Source: Asaia sp037151935 (GTDB taxonomy: Bacteria > Pseudomonadota > Alphaproteobacteria > Acetobacterales > Acetobacteraceae). Taken from it: a stretch of DNA of 64,000 nucleotides. Positions 41,408 to 49,726 of the stretch are shown here, piece by piece. The stretch is taken from contig NZ_CP157575.1 of NCBI RefSeq assembly GCF_051628905.1, positions 930,001-994,000 on the forward strand, written 5' to 3'. Below the pieces are notes generated by a model. It worked only from the letters and a program-made list of their open reading frames with translations, made no database searches and was not told the DNA's origin. The stretch's first letter is position 1. Every line of letters starts with the position of its first letter. The translations under genes and the position numbers were made by a program.

Positions 41408-42898
41408 ATGAGCTTTTCTGCCCCCTTCCTTCGGGCTGCACCGCACTCCGGCTTCTGTCGGTCGATGCGCACGACGCTTCTCGGCTTTACGGCTCTGATC
41501 GCCTTTCCCGTGCTTGGCGCGCAGGCGGCGCCGGCGCATCACGGGCAGACCCAGCGTGCCCATCCGGGGCATGGCTCGGTGGTCGAGCCGGTCACTCCGC
41601 CCGAAGATGCCATTCTTGGCACGATCAACGGGCAGGTTCTGACCGAGCGCGATGTCGATAATCGTGGCAAGCTCTTCGCCCTGTCGACCGGGCTGAATAT
41701 CAGCCCCGATCTGATGCAGCGTCTGCGCCCGCAGATCATCCGTCAGCTTACCGACGAGCGCATCAAGACGCAGGAAATCCTCAAGCGTCACATCAATGTC
41801 GAGCCGCAGCAGATCGCCCAGGCCATCAACAACATCGAATCGCGCAACGGCATGCCCAAGAATGCCCTGCGCGATCGATTGGCGCAGGACGGGGTATCGC
41901 TCACCACGCTGATCGACCAGATTCGAGTCCAGATCGGCTGGATGCAGGTACTGCGCGAGGAAATCTCCGGGCGCGGCCGCATTACAGCGCGCGAGATCGC
42001 CCAGCGTGAGGAAGCCCTGCGCGCAGAGGAGGGTCGCCCGCAATACAATGTGAGCGAGATCTTCATTCCTGTGGCCGATCCGCGCCATTCGGAAACCGAG
42101 CTCGAATTCACCAAGACCATCATCACCCAGCTGCGCAACGGTGCCCCCTTCCCGATCGTGGCGGCTCAGTTCTCCCAGGCACAGACCGCGCTCGATGGCG
42201 GGACCATGGGCTGGGTGCAGGAAGACAGCCTTGATCCGCCCGTGGTGGAAATCGTACGCCAGATGCCGATCGGCGCCATTTCCAACCCGGTCAAGGTGGC
42301 GGGCGGCTATGTGATCGTCACGGTCAATGGCAAACGCACCATCGGCCATCAGAACGTGACCATGGTGACCGTGCGCCAGGCGTTCTTCCCGTTCTCATCC
42401 CCCCTGAACCCGCAGGATCCGACGGACCAGCAGAAAATGACGCTACAAAGGGCATCCTCTGCGGCTCAATCGGTTCATGGATGCGAAGCGATGGAAGCGC
42501 TCAACCATTCTCTCGGGGAAAAGCATCCTTCCGATCCGGGCGGGCAGCTCGTGCTGGAGCGTCTCAATCCACAGATGCGTCAGGTTCTATCCGACATGCC
42601 TATCGGCCAGTCGAGCCGACCGCTTGTCTCTACCGATGGCATCGCCCTGCTGACGATCTGCTCGCGCGGACAGAAAAATATCGCCCAGCAGAGCCCGAGC
42701 GAAATCGCCGACAGCCTGATGAATGAGCGTGTCGAACAGGCCTCTCGCCAGCTCGAACGCGATCTCGAGCGTCGTTCGGTCATCGAAATGCGTAAGGACG
42801 ACAAGGCCGTAGCCGCGAAATCGACGGATGACGCGCCGAGCGATGATGAGCTCCCCGCCAAGAAGCCGCACGGCAAGCCTGCACCGGGTCAGGGATGA
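41408..42898 (+). CDS. surA: periplasmic chaperone/prolyl isomerase SurA
   Basis: About 496 residues. A signal peptide (MRTTLLGFTALIAFPVLGAQA, starting at residue 20 of this call) is followed by the SurA N domain (ILGTINGQVLTERDV onward). One clear parvulin domain lies around YNVSEIFIPV to GGYVIVTVNGKR, and a degenerate second one around VTVRQAFFPF to ALLTICSR. The C terminus is a Lys/Asp-rich tail. Start is uncertain: ATGs at 41390 (overlapping lptD), 41408 and 41465 are all possible. It helps fold outer-membrane proteins including LptD. The stop overlaps rsmA in ATGA. Confidence 0.88.
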   Translation: MSFSAPFLRAAPHSGFCRSMRTTLLGFTALIAFPVLGAQAAPAHHGQTQRAHPGHGSVVEPVTPPEDAILGTINGQVLTERDVDNRGKLFALSTGLNISPDLMQRLRPQIIRQLTDERIKTQEILKRHINVEPQQIAQAINNIESRNGMPKNALRDRLAQDGVSLTTLIDQIRVQIGWMQVLREEISGRGRITAREIAQREEALRAEEGRPQYNVSEIFIPVADPRHSETELEFTKTIITQLRNGAPFPIVAAQFSQAQTALDGGTMGWVQEDSLDPPVVEIVRQMPIGAISNPVKVAGGYVIVTVNGKRTIGHQNVTMVTVRQAFFPFSSPLNPQDPTDQQKMTLQRASSAAQSVHGCEAMEALNHSLGEKHPSDPGGQLVLERLNPQMRQVLSDMPIGQSSRPLVSTDGIALLTICSRGQKNIAQQSPSEIADSLMNERVEQASRQLERDLERRSVIEMRKDDKAVAAKSTDDAPSDDELPAKKPHGKPAPGQG

Positions 42899-43713
42899 CC
42901 CTTCCCAGCCTGCGCGATGCCATCCGTATTCATGGCCTTGATGCCAAGAAGTCCTTCGGCCAGCACTTTCTTCTCGATCCGGGCATCGTCGCCCGGATCG
43001 CTTCTCTCGCGGGCGACATGGCCGGACGCCATGTGGTTGAGATCGGGCCCGGTCCGGGCGGACTGACGCGGGCCCTGCTCGATACAAAGGCGGACGGGGT
43101 TCATGCGGTCGAGATCGATCAGCGGGCCTGGCCACTGCTCGATGAACTTGTGGCCCATGCCAATGGCAGGCTGGTGCTGGTCAAGGCCGACGCAACCAGC
43201 CTCGACACTGCGACACTCTGCCCTGCACCGCGCAAGATCGTTGCCAACCTACCCTATAATGTCGGCACGCCTCTCCTGATCGGCTGGCTCCGTCAGGCTG
43301 CGCTGTGGGAGCGCATGACACTGATGTTTCAGCTTGAGGTGGCCGATCGCATCTGCGCCGCCCCTGATACATCGGCCTATGGCCGGCTCGGGGTGATCGC
43401 CCAGTGGTGTGCGACGTGCAATGTAGTCATGAAGGTGCCTGCTGGCGCATTCTCGCCGCCGCCCAAGGTCGAATCGGCGGTGGTCGACCTTGTACCCAAG
43501 GCAGAACAGCCCTCGGCTGCGCTGTTCAAGGCAATGGAACACGTCACCCATCTGGCTTTCGGCCAGAGACGCAAAATGCTGCGTGCTTCGCTCAGGCCCG
43601 TGGGGGGCGAAGCGCTGCTTGAAAAGGCTGGCATTCTGGCGACCCGCCGCGCGGAAACGCTCTCGATCGACGAATTTGCGACGCTGGCGAAACTGGTTTG
43701 TACTGCAAACTGA
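42895..43713 (+). CDS. rsmA: 16S rRNA dimethyladenosine transferase RsmA/KsgA
   Basis: A 272-residue S-adenosylmethionine-dependent enzyme that dimethylates two adjacent adenosines in helix 45 of 16S rRNA during small-subunit assembly. The SAM-binding motif is VEIGPGPGGLTRALL and the catalytic motif is NLPYNVGTPLL. KKSFGQHFLLD near the N terminus is conserved. It overlaps surA by ATGA. Many alphaproteobacteria have pdxA between surA and rsmA; here it is absent. Confidence 0.94.
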   Translation: MTLPSLRDAIRIHGLDAKKSFGQHFLLDPGIVARIASLAGDMAGRHVVEIGPGPGGLTRALLDTKADGVHAVEIDQRAWPLLDELVAHANGRLVLVKADATSLDTATLCPAPRKIVANLPYNVGTPLLIGWLRQAALWERMTLMFQLEVADRICAAPDTSAYGRLGVIAQWCATCNVVMKVPAGAFSPPPKVESAVVDLVPKAEQPSAALFKAMEHVTHLAFGQRRKMLRASLRPVGGEALLEKAGILATRRAETLSIDEFATLAKLVCTAN

Positions 43714-43721
43714 AAGCGAGA

Positions 43722-43755
43722 GGCGCTTGCACTACCTCCCGCAAGCGCCCATACA
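43722..43755 (+). promoter_or_regulatory. promoter overlapped by a 9-bp inverted repeat, upstream of csp
   Basis: GGCGCTTGC (43722-43730) and GCAAGCGCC (43741-43749) are perfect inverted repeats around a 10-bp centre. A candidate promoter, TTGCAC (43727-43732) and CATACA (43750-43755) with 17-bp spacing, runs across it and would give a leader of about 115 nt for the cold-shock gene. The repeat could be an operator, or the stem of a U-less terminator for the rsmA operon, whose stop is 8 bp upstream. Confidence 0.4.
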
Positions 43756-43878
43756 GGACCAAGACGGGTGCACTTGCCCGGAACGCCGAATGCATGTGGC
43801 ATCTCGGTTCGTTTCGCAGGCGCATGTCTGCACGCAAAATTCTTCTGCGTGCCCGTCGTACTATCAAGGAGCCTCGTT

Positions 43879-44085
43879 ATGGCAACAGGCACCGTCAAGT
43901 GGTTCAACTCAACCAAGGGCTTCGGCTTCATCAAGCCGGATGCCGGTGGCGATGACGTGTTCGTACACATCTCCGCAGTTGAGAAGGCTAATCTCTCCAC
44001 CCTCGCAGACGGTCAGGCGCTTTCTTACGAGACCGAAGTCGGCCGCAACGGCAAGACGTCGGCTGTCTCGCTCAAGCTGAGCTAA
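43879..44085 (+). CDS. cold-shock protein, CspA family
   Basis: A 68-residue single-domain RNA/DNA-binding protein. RNP1 is KGFGFI and RNP2 is VFVHIS, with the usual aromatic surface (KWFN). AAGGAG lies 7 bp before ATG 43879; the longer open frame is rejected. The leader of over 100 nt resembles the regulatory leaders of cspA-type genes. Whether it is cold-induced cannot be told. Confidence 0.95.
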   Translation: MATGTVKWFNSTKGFGFIKPDAGGDDVFVHISAVEKANLSTLADGQALSYETEVGRNGKTSAVSLKLS

Positions 44086-44382
44086 GGCCGCCTCCTCTTC
44101 GGAGGGGACGACGAGGAACTGCCGAAAGCGCGGTCTGGTTTCCAGATGGAGCCGCAAAGCGCTTTCAGCACGCTCCGAGCCTGAAAGCAGCCAGAAGAAC
44201 AGGATTTCCCTTTTCCAGCTCGCTGCCTCAGGCTGTCGGCACTGACGGGCATTTTGCCCGGTAGCGCCCACCAATGACAGACTGCCGCTCGCGACCATCG
44301 CGAAGAATCAGGTATACCGTCTCGCTGACATGAGTACGCGCTCTGCGCACGTACCCCCCCCCAGACAACCCCGGTTTAAATT

Positions 44383-46653
44383 CTAGAAAGCAATATTCGT
44401 CGCAACCGCAAAGCTGCGCCCTTGCCCCCAGCTATTGCGAAATGCCGAGCCCGTCGGGGTGATGATATAGCCCTGATTCAGCAGATTAACGGCATTCAGC
44501 TGAAGACTGACCTGTCGGGAAAACAGTTTCGGTACTGTCCATGAGGCAAACGCATCGACCGTGCCATAGCCGGGAACCTGAAAACTGTTATTAAGCGTTG
44601 CCGCACGTGTACCGACAAGCTGCACACCGCCACCGGCGCGCATGGCGATCTTGTACCAGGGGAGCGCCCCATTCCACGTCAGAAACAGACTGCCACTATT
44701 TTTGGGAACGCCGATCAACTGATGGCCTTCGGTCTCAGGCGTATCCCGCAAGGTGCGCGCATCCGTCCAGGCATAAGACAGGATCGCGCTCCAATGTCGC
44801 GTCAATGCACCCGTCAGGCTCGCTTCGAGCCCTTTCGATCCGGCAAGACCGGTCAGACGCTGTATCATATTGCCATTGCCGTCCAGCCCAGCCGCCTGAA
44901 GCACGTTCTTCTTGCGGATATGATAGAGCGCCACGTCCGCTGTAAGCCCGTGGTTTTCGTAGCGAGCGCCAAGTTCAAATTCTCGCCCGGTCGTCGGCTT
45001 GTATCCGCCCTGAAGAACGGTGCCGGCAGAAAGAAGATTGGCCCCAAACGATTGTGAGTAATCGCCGTAGAAAGAGACGCTCTTGAACGGCTGCCACACA
45101 AGGGCAGCGAATGGCAGAGGCTTGGTATGGGAAGCCTTGGTCGTCTCGACGAAAGGAATTCCGCTGCCATAGCGCAGGGCAAACCACTGATAGCGCACGC
45201 CACCACTTGCGATCAGAGTCTTAGTCAGATGAATATTATCCTTCAGATAGCCTGAGGCGTTGTTGATGTTCTGCTGGAGATTGCTGCTTGCCGGATTGAG
45301 ACGCCCCGTCGGGGCAAGGCCGCCATAAACGGGTTTGGACGGGTAGAAGCCGCCCTGATTGGCCGATTGATAAAAGGCACCCTGATCCTGGTTGCGGTTC
45401 TCATAATCGACCCCGGCGGTAATTTCATGCTTCATGCGCCAGAGCTCGTGGGTACCTATGTAGTCCAGAGCCACGCTGCCATTGGCACGCAGCGTACCGC
45501 TATTGGCGCGATAACGTCGCATCAGAATTCCGGTGCGTGGGTTGTAACTGGAAGGATCGGCCTGTCGGTCGTGATAATCGTCCCGGTTATAGCCGCCTGC
45601 CAGCCTCAATCGGTCATGCGCCCCCAGTCGGTAGCCGAGATGCGACGCAATGAGATGACGGGCACCGAATGAGGCCGTCCAGGCTTCATCGAGACGCTTT
45701 TGCGGGCCGGAAACAGGGTTGTTACCGACGAATACAGCGCCGCGATCCAGAACATTATGATAATCGACAAATTCGTAGGACAAGGCGCCGTCCCATCGAT
45801 CATGCCGCCAGTTGAGCGTCGGCGCGACCAGAACCTGTTTGTTTGCGCCGAAGTTACGCCAGTAATTTTCATTACGGAAACCGCCGATCAGGCGGAAGGC
45901 GAAATCCTTACCGAGCGGACCGGTAAAATCGAGATGGCCCTGGCCGCCCCCGAGCGAACTCCATTGCGTGCCGAAATTAGCGCTAAACCGGTGAAAATCG
46001 GGAGCCTTGGTAACGACGTTGATCACACCCCCCGGCTCTTGCATGCCATAGAAGAGGGACGCTGGCCCTTTGAGGACTTCCACACGCTCTGTCGTGTCGC
46101 CCTGATAATTGCGCCCAATTGGCATTCTCACGCCATCGCGCAAAATCGATCCATCATCGTTCGAGCCGAAGCCACGCTTGATCAGAGAATCCTGCGTTCC
46201 GCCGAAATTATTGCCAACCACCATGCCCGGAACGTATTTCGCCATGTCCTCAATGGTCTGCGGCGCGAAATCGACGATCGTCTGATGCGTGACGACATTG
46301 GTCGTCTGCGTTTGCTCTAGGAAGGGCGTCGACCTTTTGTCGCCCATACTGCTATCGGTCGCCGCGTAGGACCCGCGCTCACCGCGTACCGTGATCATCT
46401 CCCTGCGAGTCTTCCTCCGGGCGGCGCTCTCCGCCTCTTGCTTCCCCTTGCCAGGCGGCACTGAGGCCATCCCCGCCTTTCTATCAGCAGAGGAACCGCT
46501 CTGGGCGGCAACGGCCTCCGCTTCCGTCGCCCCCTGCTGGGCCAGAGCGTCAGGAGAGCCAGCCAGACCGAGCGTGGTCATGCAGGAGGCGACAAGGACG
46601 GAGCGAGAGGGTCGAACTACCCTTGTCGCCTTTCTAATGCGAATAGGTCTCAT
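44383..46653 (-). CDS. TonB-dependent siderophore receptor
   Basis: A 756-residue outer-membrane receptor of the FhuA/FpvA-like class. After a signal peptide (cut near ALA) comes an Ala/Gln-rich stretch, a likely TonB box around EMITVRGER, a plug domain (TNVVTHQTIVDFAPQTIEDMAKYVPGM is its start; RVEVLKGPASLFYGMQEPGGVINVVTK its end) and a 22-strand barrel finishing with aromatic AVATNIAF. It imports a ferric siderophore, probably hydroxamate-like by family; the ligand is inferred. ATG 46653 is used; a TTG further upstream is less likely. No siderophore synthesis genes are nearby. Confidence 0.9.
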   Translation of the reverse strand: MRPIRIRKATRVVRPSRSVLVASCMTTLGLAGSPDALAQQGATEAEAVAAQSGSSADRKAGMASVPPGKGKQEAESAARRKTRREMITVRGERGSYAATDSSMGDKRSTPFLEQTQTTNVVTHQTIVDFAPQTIEDMAKYVPGMVVGNNFGGTQDSLIKRGFGSNDDGSILRDGVRMPIGRNYQGDTTERVEVLKGPASLFYGMQEPGGVINVVTKAPDFHRFSANFGTQWSSLGGGQGHLDFTGPLGKDFAFRLIGGFRNENYWRNFGANKQVLVAPTLNWRHDRWDGALSYEFVDYHNVLDRGAVFVGNNPVSGPQKRLDEAWTASFGARHLIASHLGYRLGAHDRLRLAGGYNRDDYHDRQADPSSYNPRTGILMRRYRANSGTLRANGSVALDYIGTHELWRMKHEITAGVDYENRNQDQGAFYQSANQGGFYPSKPVYGGLAPTGRLNPASSNLQQNINNASGYLKDNIHLTKTLIASGGVRYQWFALRYGSGIPFVETTKASHTKPLPFAALVWQPFKSVSFYGDYSQSFGANLLSAGTVLQGGYKPTTGREFELGARYENHGLTADVALYHIRKKNVLQAAGLDGNGNMIQRLTGLAGSKGLEASLTGALTRHWSAILSYAWTDARTLRDTPETEGHQLIGVPKNSGSLFLTWNGALPWYKIAMRAGGGVQLVGTRAATLNNSFQVPGYGTVDAFASWTVPKLFSRQVSLQLNAVNLLNQGYIITPTGSAFRNSWGQGRSFAVATNIAF

Positions 46654-46811
46654 TCGCCAATTACGACACAAATCGTGACAGGACGAAACATGGAATCACG
46701 ATTCCGAGAGGCCTAACCATTACTTATCGTTACATATCGCTGCCTTTTGACGATTCCGCCCTCATTTTCCCTAAGCGCTGACGGAGCATTCACGATGGAA
46801 AACGGCCCAGT

Positions 46812-48011
46812 TCACTCCCGGTACTGATAGTCTCGCGTTAGTGCCACCGCATTCAGATCGGGCGAGAGCTGGATCTGGAAGTTCATGTGCCCCTGAAGGC
46901 GGAAGGATAGTTCTGCACCCGTCAGATAGAATTCGAACATCCTGCAAAAGCGCTCATCGTATAGCGCCTCTATCTTCTCACGATTAGCGGCAAAGCGTTC
47001 ACGCCAGATCTTTATCGTTTTGGCGTAGTGCAGCCTCAGGACCTCGCAATCCGTCACCCAGAGCCCAGCACGCTCGATCGAGGGAAGAACCTCGCTCAAG
47101 GCAGGCGAATACCCACCGGGGAAGATGTATTTATCGATCCAGGGATTGGTCGAACCGGGGCAATCCATGCGCCCGATGGAGTGGATCAATGCGACACCAT
47201 CAGGTTTCAACGCTTTACGCACGCTGCGGAAATAGACGTCGTATTGCCCGATACCGGCATGCTCGAACATACCGACAGAAACGATACGGTCGAATTGACG
47301 GTCGAGCTTGCGGTAATCCATGAGGAGAAACTGCACCTGCCCTTCAAGACCGGCCTCGCGTGCACGCCGCTGCGCCACTTGCAACTGTTCGCGCGACAAG
47401 GTGATGCCGGTCACCCTCGCCCCGTAATCCTTTGCCAGAGTGAGTGCCATGCCTCCCCAGCCGCAGCCGATATCGAGCACCTCGAGCCCTGGCTGATCGA
47501 GGCACAGCTTGACAGCGATATGGCGCTTCTTGGCGAGCTGTGCCTCTTCGAGCGTCATGTCGTCGGACGTGAAATAGGCGCAGGAATACTGACGGTCCTC
47601 GTCGAGAAAAAGATCGTAGAGCGCGCCATCCAGATCATAGTGATGGGCTACATTGGCGCGGGACCGGCGCTGATTATTCCACTGTCTGAAAAACCGGGTG
47701 ACGAAGCGCGCTTTCTCTTCCAGCTTGTTCAGAAAATGGTGACTGCCGTGGATATTGAGCATCAGCACGCCCAGAACATCCTCTAGGGTGCAATCGACGG
47801 CTGTGATCTCGCCATCCATCCAGCCCTCGCCGAAAGCGAGTCCCGAGTTGAGCAGCAAGGCCCTGAGCGCCTTGTCTGTCTTGACGTGAATAGCGGCAGA
47901 CGGTCCCGGCAGCCTGCCACGATACTGTCTCATCTTGCCATCGGGCAGGATGACTTCCAAAGCACCGGCCTTGATAAATCGCCTCAATACCTGATCAAGC
48001 AGAAATGCCAT
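46812..48011 (-). CDS. cfa: cyclopropane-fatty-acyl-phospholipid synthase
   Basis: A 399-residue enzyme that adds a methylene from S-adenosylmethionine across the double bond of membrane fatty acids, often in stationary phase or under acid stress. The SAM-binding loop is VLDIGCGWGG (residues 178-187). The bicarbonate/active-site region includes NVAHHYD (120-126), YSCAYF and EHAGIGQYDVYF. The C-terminal part with YPRE-like ending YQYRE is typical. Acid-tolerant acetic acid bacteria are rich in cyclopropane C19:0, which fits. Confidence 0.93.
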   Translation of the reverse strand: MAFLLDQVLRRFIKAGALEVILPDGKMRQYRGRLPGPSAAIHVKTDKALRALLLNSGLAFGEGWMDGEITAVDCTLEDVLGVLMLNIHGSHHFLNKLEEKARFVTRFFRQWNNQRRSRANVAHHYDLDGALYDLFLDEDRQYSCAYFTSDDMTLEEAQLAKKRHIAVKLCLDQPGLEVLDIGCGWGGMALTLAKDYGARVTGITLSREQLQVAQRRAREAGLEGQVQFLLMDYRKLDRQFDRIVSVGMFEHAGIGQYDVYFRSVRKALKPDGVALIHSIGRMDCPGSTNPWIDKYIFPGGYSPALSEVLPSIERAGLWVTDCEVLRLHYAKTIKIWRERFAANREKIEALYDERFCRMFEFYLTGAELSFRLQGHMNFQIQLSPDLNAVALTRDYQYRE

Positions 48012-48084
48012 GGTAGACCCCGATCTTTTTCAGACAATTCAAGTATTTGAACGTCCAAAATACGCGGTCGTCAACAGAGCCAGA

Positions 48085-48117
48085 CAAAACAAAACCCGGC
48101 TGCCAGAGGCAGCCGGG
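48085..48117 (-). terminator. intrinsic terminator of rpsF-rpsR-rplI
   Basis: Read on the minus strand, CCCGGCTGCC and GGCAGCCGGG form a perfect 10-bp stem (48117-48108 with 48104-48095) with a 3-nt loop, followed by TTTTGTTTTG. It lies 32 bp after the rplI stop. Confidence 0.93.
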
Positions 48118-48148
48118 TCTCGTAGTCGATCGTAAAACGCGGTGTCTA

Positions 48149-48727
48149 TTAGACAGCAGCGCCTTCGACTTCACCTTCGGTCGCGGATTCGTCACCCTCG
48201 ACTTCGGTTTCGAGGACGTACTCGTCCTCTTCAGCGACGATGGCTTCGCCACGTGCCTGACGCTCGGCTTCTTCTTCCGAACGGGCAACGTTGACGGTCA
48301 CCGGGATCGAAACTTCAGGGTGCAGATCGACGCGAGCCTCGATCAGACCCAGCAGCTTGATCGGCTCAGCCAGCACGACCTGGTTGCGACCGACCGTAAG
48401 ACCTGCTGCGGTCACAGCGAGCGCGATATCGCGGGTCGTGACGGAGCCGTAAAGGCTGCCGCTGTCACCAGCCTGACGGATGATGACGACGCTCAGACCG
48501 TGCATACGCTCGGCAAGACGCTCTGCTTCTTCACGACGCTTGAGGTTCTGAGCCTCAAGCTGCGCGCGCTCGGTTTCGAAACGCTGACGGTTCTGGGCAT
48601 TGGCGCGAAGCGCCTTGCCCTGCGGCAGCAGGAAGTTGCGCGCATAGCCGGGCTTGACGCGGACGATTTCGCCCATCTGGCCCAGATGCTCAACGCGCTG
48701 CAACAGGATGACTTCAGTCTGTGACAT
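48149..48727 (-). CDS. rplI: 50S ribosomal protein L9
   Basis: A 192-residue L9. The N-terminal globular domain (EVILLQRVEHLGQMGEIVRVKPGYARNFLLP) and the long connecting helix are standard. The C-terminal domain is followed by about 40 acidic residues (Glu/Asp/Val-rich), making it longer than the 149-residue E. coli protein; such tails are common in alphaproteobacteria. It is the last gene of the S6-S18-L9 operon. Confidence 0.95.
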   Translation of the reverse strand: MSQTEVILLQRVEHLGQMGEIVRVKPGYARNFLLPQGKALRANAQNRQRFETERAQLEAQNLKRREEAERLAERMHGLSVVIIRQAGDSGSLYGSVTTRDIALAVTAAGLTVGRNQVVLAEPIKLLGLIEARVDLHPEVSIPVTVNVARSEEEAERQARGEAIVAEEDEYVLETEVEGDESATEGEVEGAAV

Positions 48728-48737
48728 GCCTGTCTCC

Positions 48738-49019
48738 TCAGTTCATCACGTAGGGGAGCAGGGCAAGGAAGCGGGCGCGCTTGATCGCCTGCGCCAGCTC
48801 ACGCTGCTTCTTGGCCGAAACCGCCGTGATGCGGCTCGGAACGATCTTGCCGCGCTCGGAGAGGAAGCGGCTCAGCAGACGCACGTCCTTGTAGTCGATC
48901 TTCGGCGCATTGGGCCCGGAGAACGGGCAGGACTTGCGGCGGCGATAGAACGGGCGACGGGCGCCGACGGCGATGCGACGGGCGGCCGGGTTGATTTCGT
49001 TGGTGTTCTCGTCAGACAT
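48738..49019 (-). CDS. rpsR: 30S ribosomal protein S18
   Basis: A 93-residue S18 with the typical arginine-rich core: FYRRRKSCPFSG, DYKDVRLLSRFLSERGKI and PSRITAVSAKKQREL. The start at ATG 49019 follows GGAG by 8 bp. It begins 5 bp after the rpsF stop codon and ends 10 bp before rplI. S18 binds S6 in the platform of the small subunit. Confidence 0.95.
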   Translation of the reverse strand: MSDENTNEINPAARRIAVGARRPFYRRRKSCPFSGPNAPKIDYKDVRLLSRFLSERGKIVPSRITAVSAKKQRELAQAIKRARFLALLPYVMN

Positions 49020-49024
49020 CGCGA

Positions 49025-49489
49025 TCACTCCGCTTCCATCTCGGCACCCTCACGGGCGCGGTATTCTTCACGATCGTCGCCACGACGGCCACCACGGCCG
49101 CTGTCGAAACGACCAGCCGGCTTGGCATTGCCACCACGGAAATTGCCACGATCGCCACGATCATCGCCCTTGCGGGACAGGATCGGAGACGGGTCCTGGG
49201 TGATCTCTTCGACGCGCAGCGTGAGAACGCGCAGAACGTCTTCGTTCAAGCTCAGCTGACGCTCCAGCTCGCGGATCTGATCCGGGCGGGCATTCAGGCC
49301 GAGAAGGACGTAGTGGCCCTTGCGGTTCTTCTTGATGCGGTATGCGAGCGAACGCAGACCCCAGAATTCGCGCTTCTCGATGGAACCGCCATCCTGGGTG
49401 AGGAGGGTTTCGATCTGCTCGACGAGGGTTTCGACCTGCGCCTGCGAGATATCGTTACGTGCGATAAGCACGCTTTCGTACAACGGCAT
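49025..49489 (-). CDS. rpsF: 30S ribosomal protein S6
   Basis: A 154-residue S6. The ferredoxin-like fold covers residues 1-100 (YESVLIARNDISQAQVETLVEQ; FWGLRSLAYRIKKNRKGHY; NEDVLRVLTLRVE). A Gly/Arg-rich tail extends it well beyond the usual length, as often seen in alphaproteobacteria. First gene of the operon; AAGGGAG lies before the ATG. Confidence 0.95.
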   Translation of the reverse strand: MPLYESVLIARNDISQAQVETLVEQIETLLTQDGGSIEKREFWGLRSLAYRIKKNRKGHYVLLGLNARPDQIRELERQLSLNEDVLRVLTLRVEEITQDPSPILSRKGDDRGDRGNFRGGNAKPAGRFDSGRGGRRGDDREEYRAREGAEMEAE

Positions 49490-49523
49490 ATGAGCTCCCT
49501 TCGGATTGCTTCAACCCAACTGT

Positions 49524-49539
49524 CGACCGCAACCGGTCG
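49524..49539 (-). promoter_or_regulatory. stem-loop in the rpsF leader
   Basis: CGACCG and CGGTCG flank a 4-nt loop 35 bp upstream of the rpsF start codon. S6:S18 complexes are known to bind structured leaders of their own mRNA in many bacteria. This stem may be part of such a site, but I cannot confirm the conserved bulge. Confidence 0.3.
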
Positions 49540-49726
49540 GGTCAGCGCCTCTTCCACAAGGCTTGGGTATAGCCGGGACGATGCCTTCGTCCGGCAGGGG
49601 AATGCGGCATAGAGCACACCCGCCCACTCTCTTGCAAGCGCAATCGCACAGAGACAGCTGAATCGGGGCACAACGCTTTCGGAGAAACGCGGCAAAACGG
49701 CGCAGCGCATAGCGTCGTGGCAGGTC

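Noticed and set aside
44086..44382. Possible gene or RNA in the csp-TonB receptor gap
   Set aside because: Only a weak CCTCC/GGAGG stem-loop without a U run just after csp, and a minus-strand ORF that is the antisense of csp. I see nothing else supportable in this 297-bp gap.
46654..46811. Possible Fur box upstream of the TonB receptor
   Set aside because: The gap contains AT-rich half-sites around ATATGTAACGATAAGTAATG but no convincing 19-bp Fur palindrome. A GGAATC-ac-GATTCC dyad at 46692-46705 is present, but its meaning is unclear.
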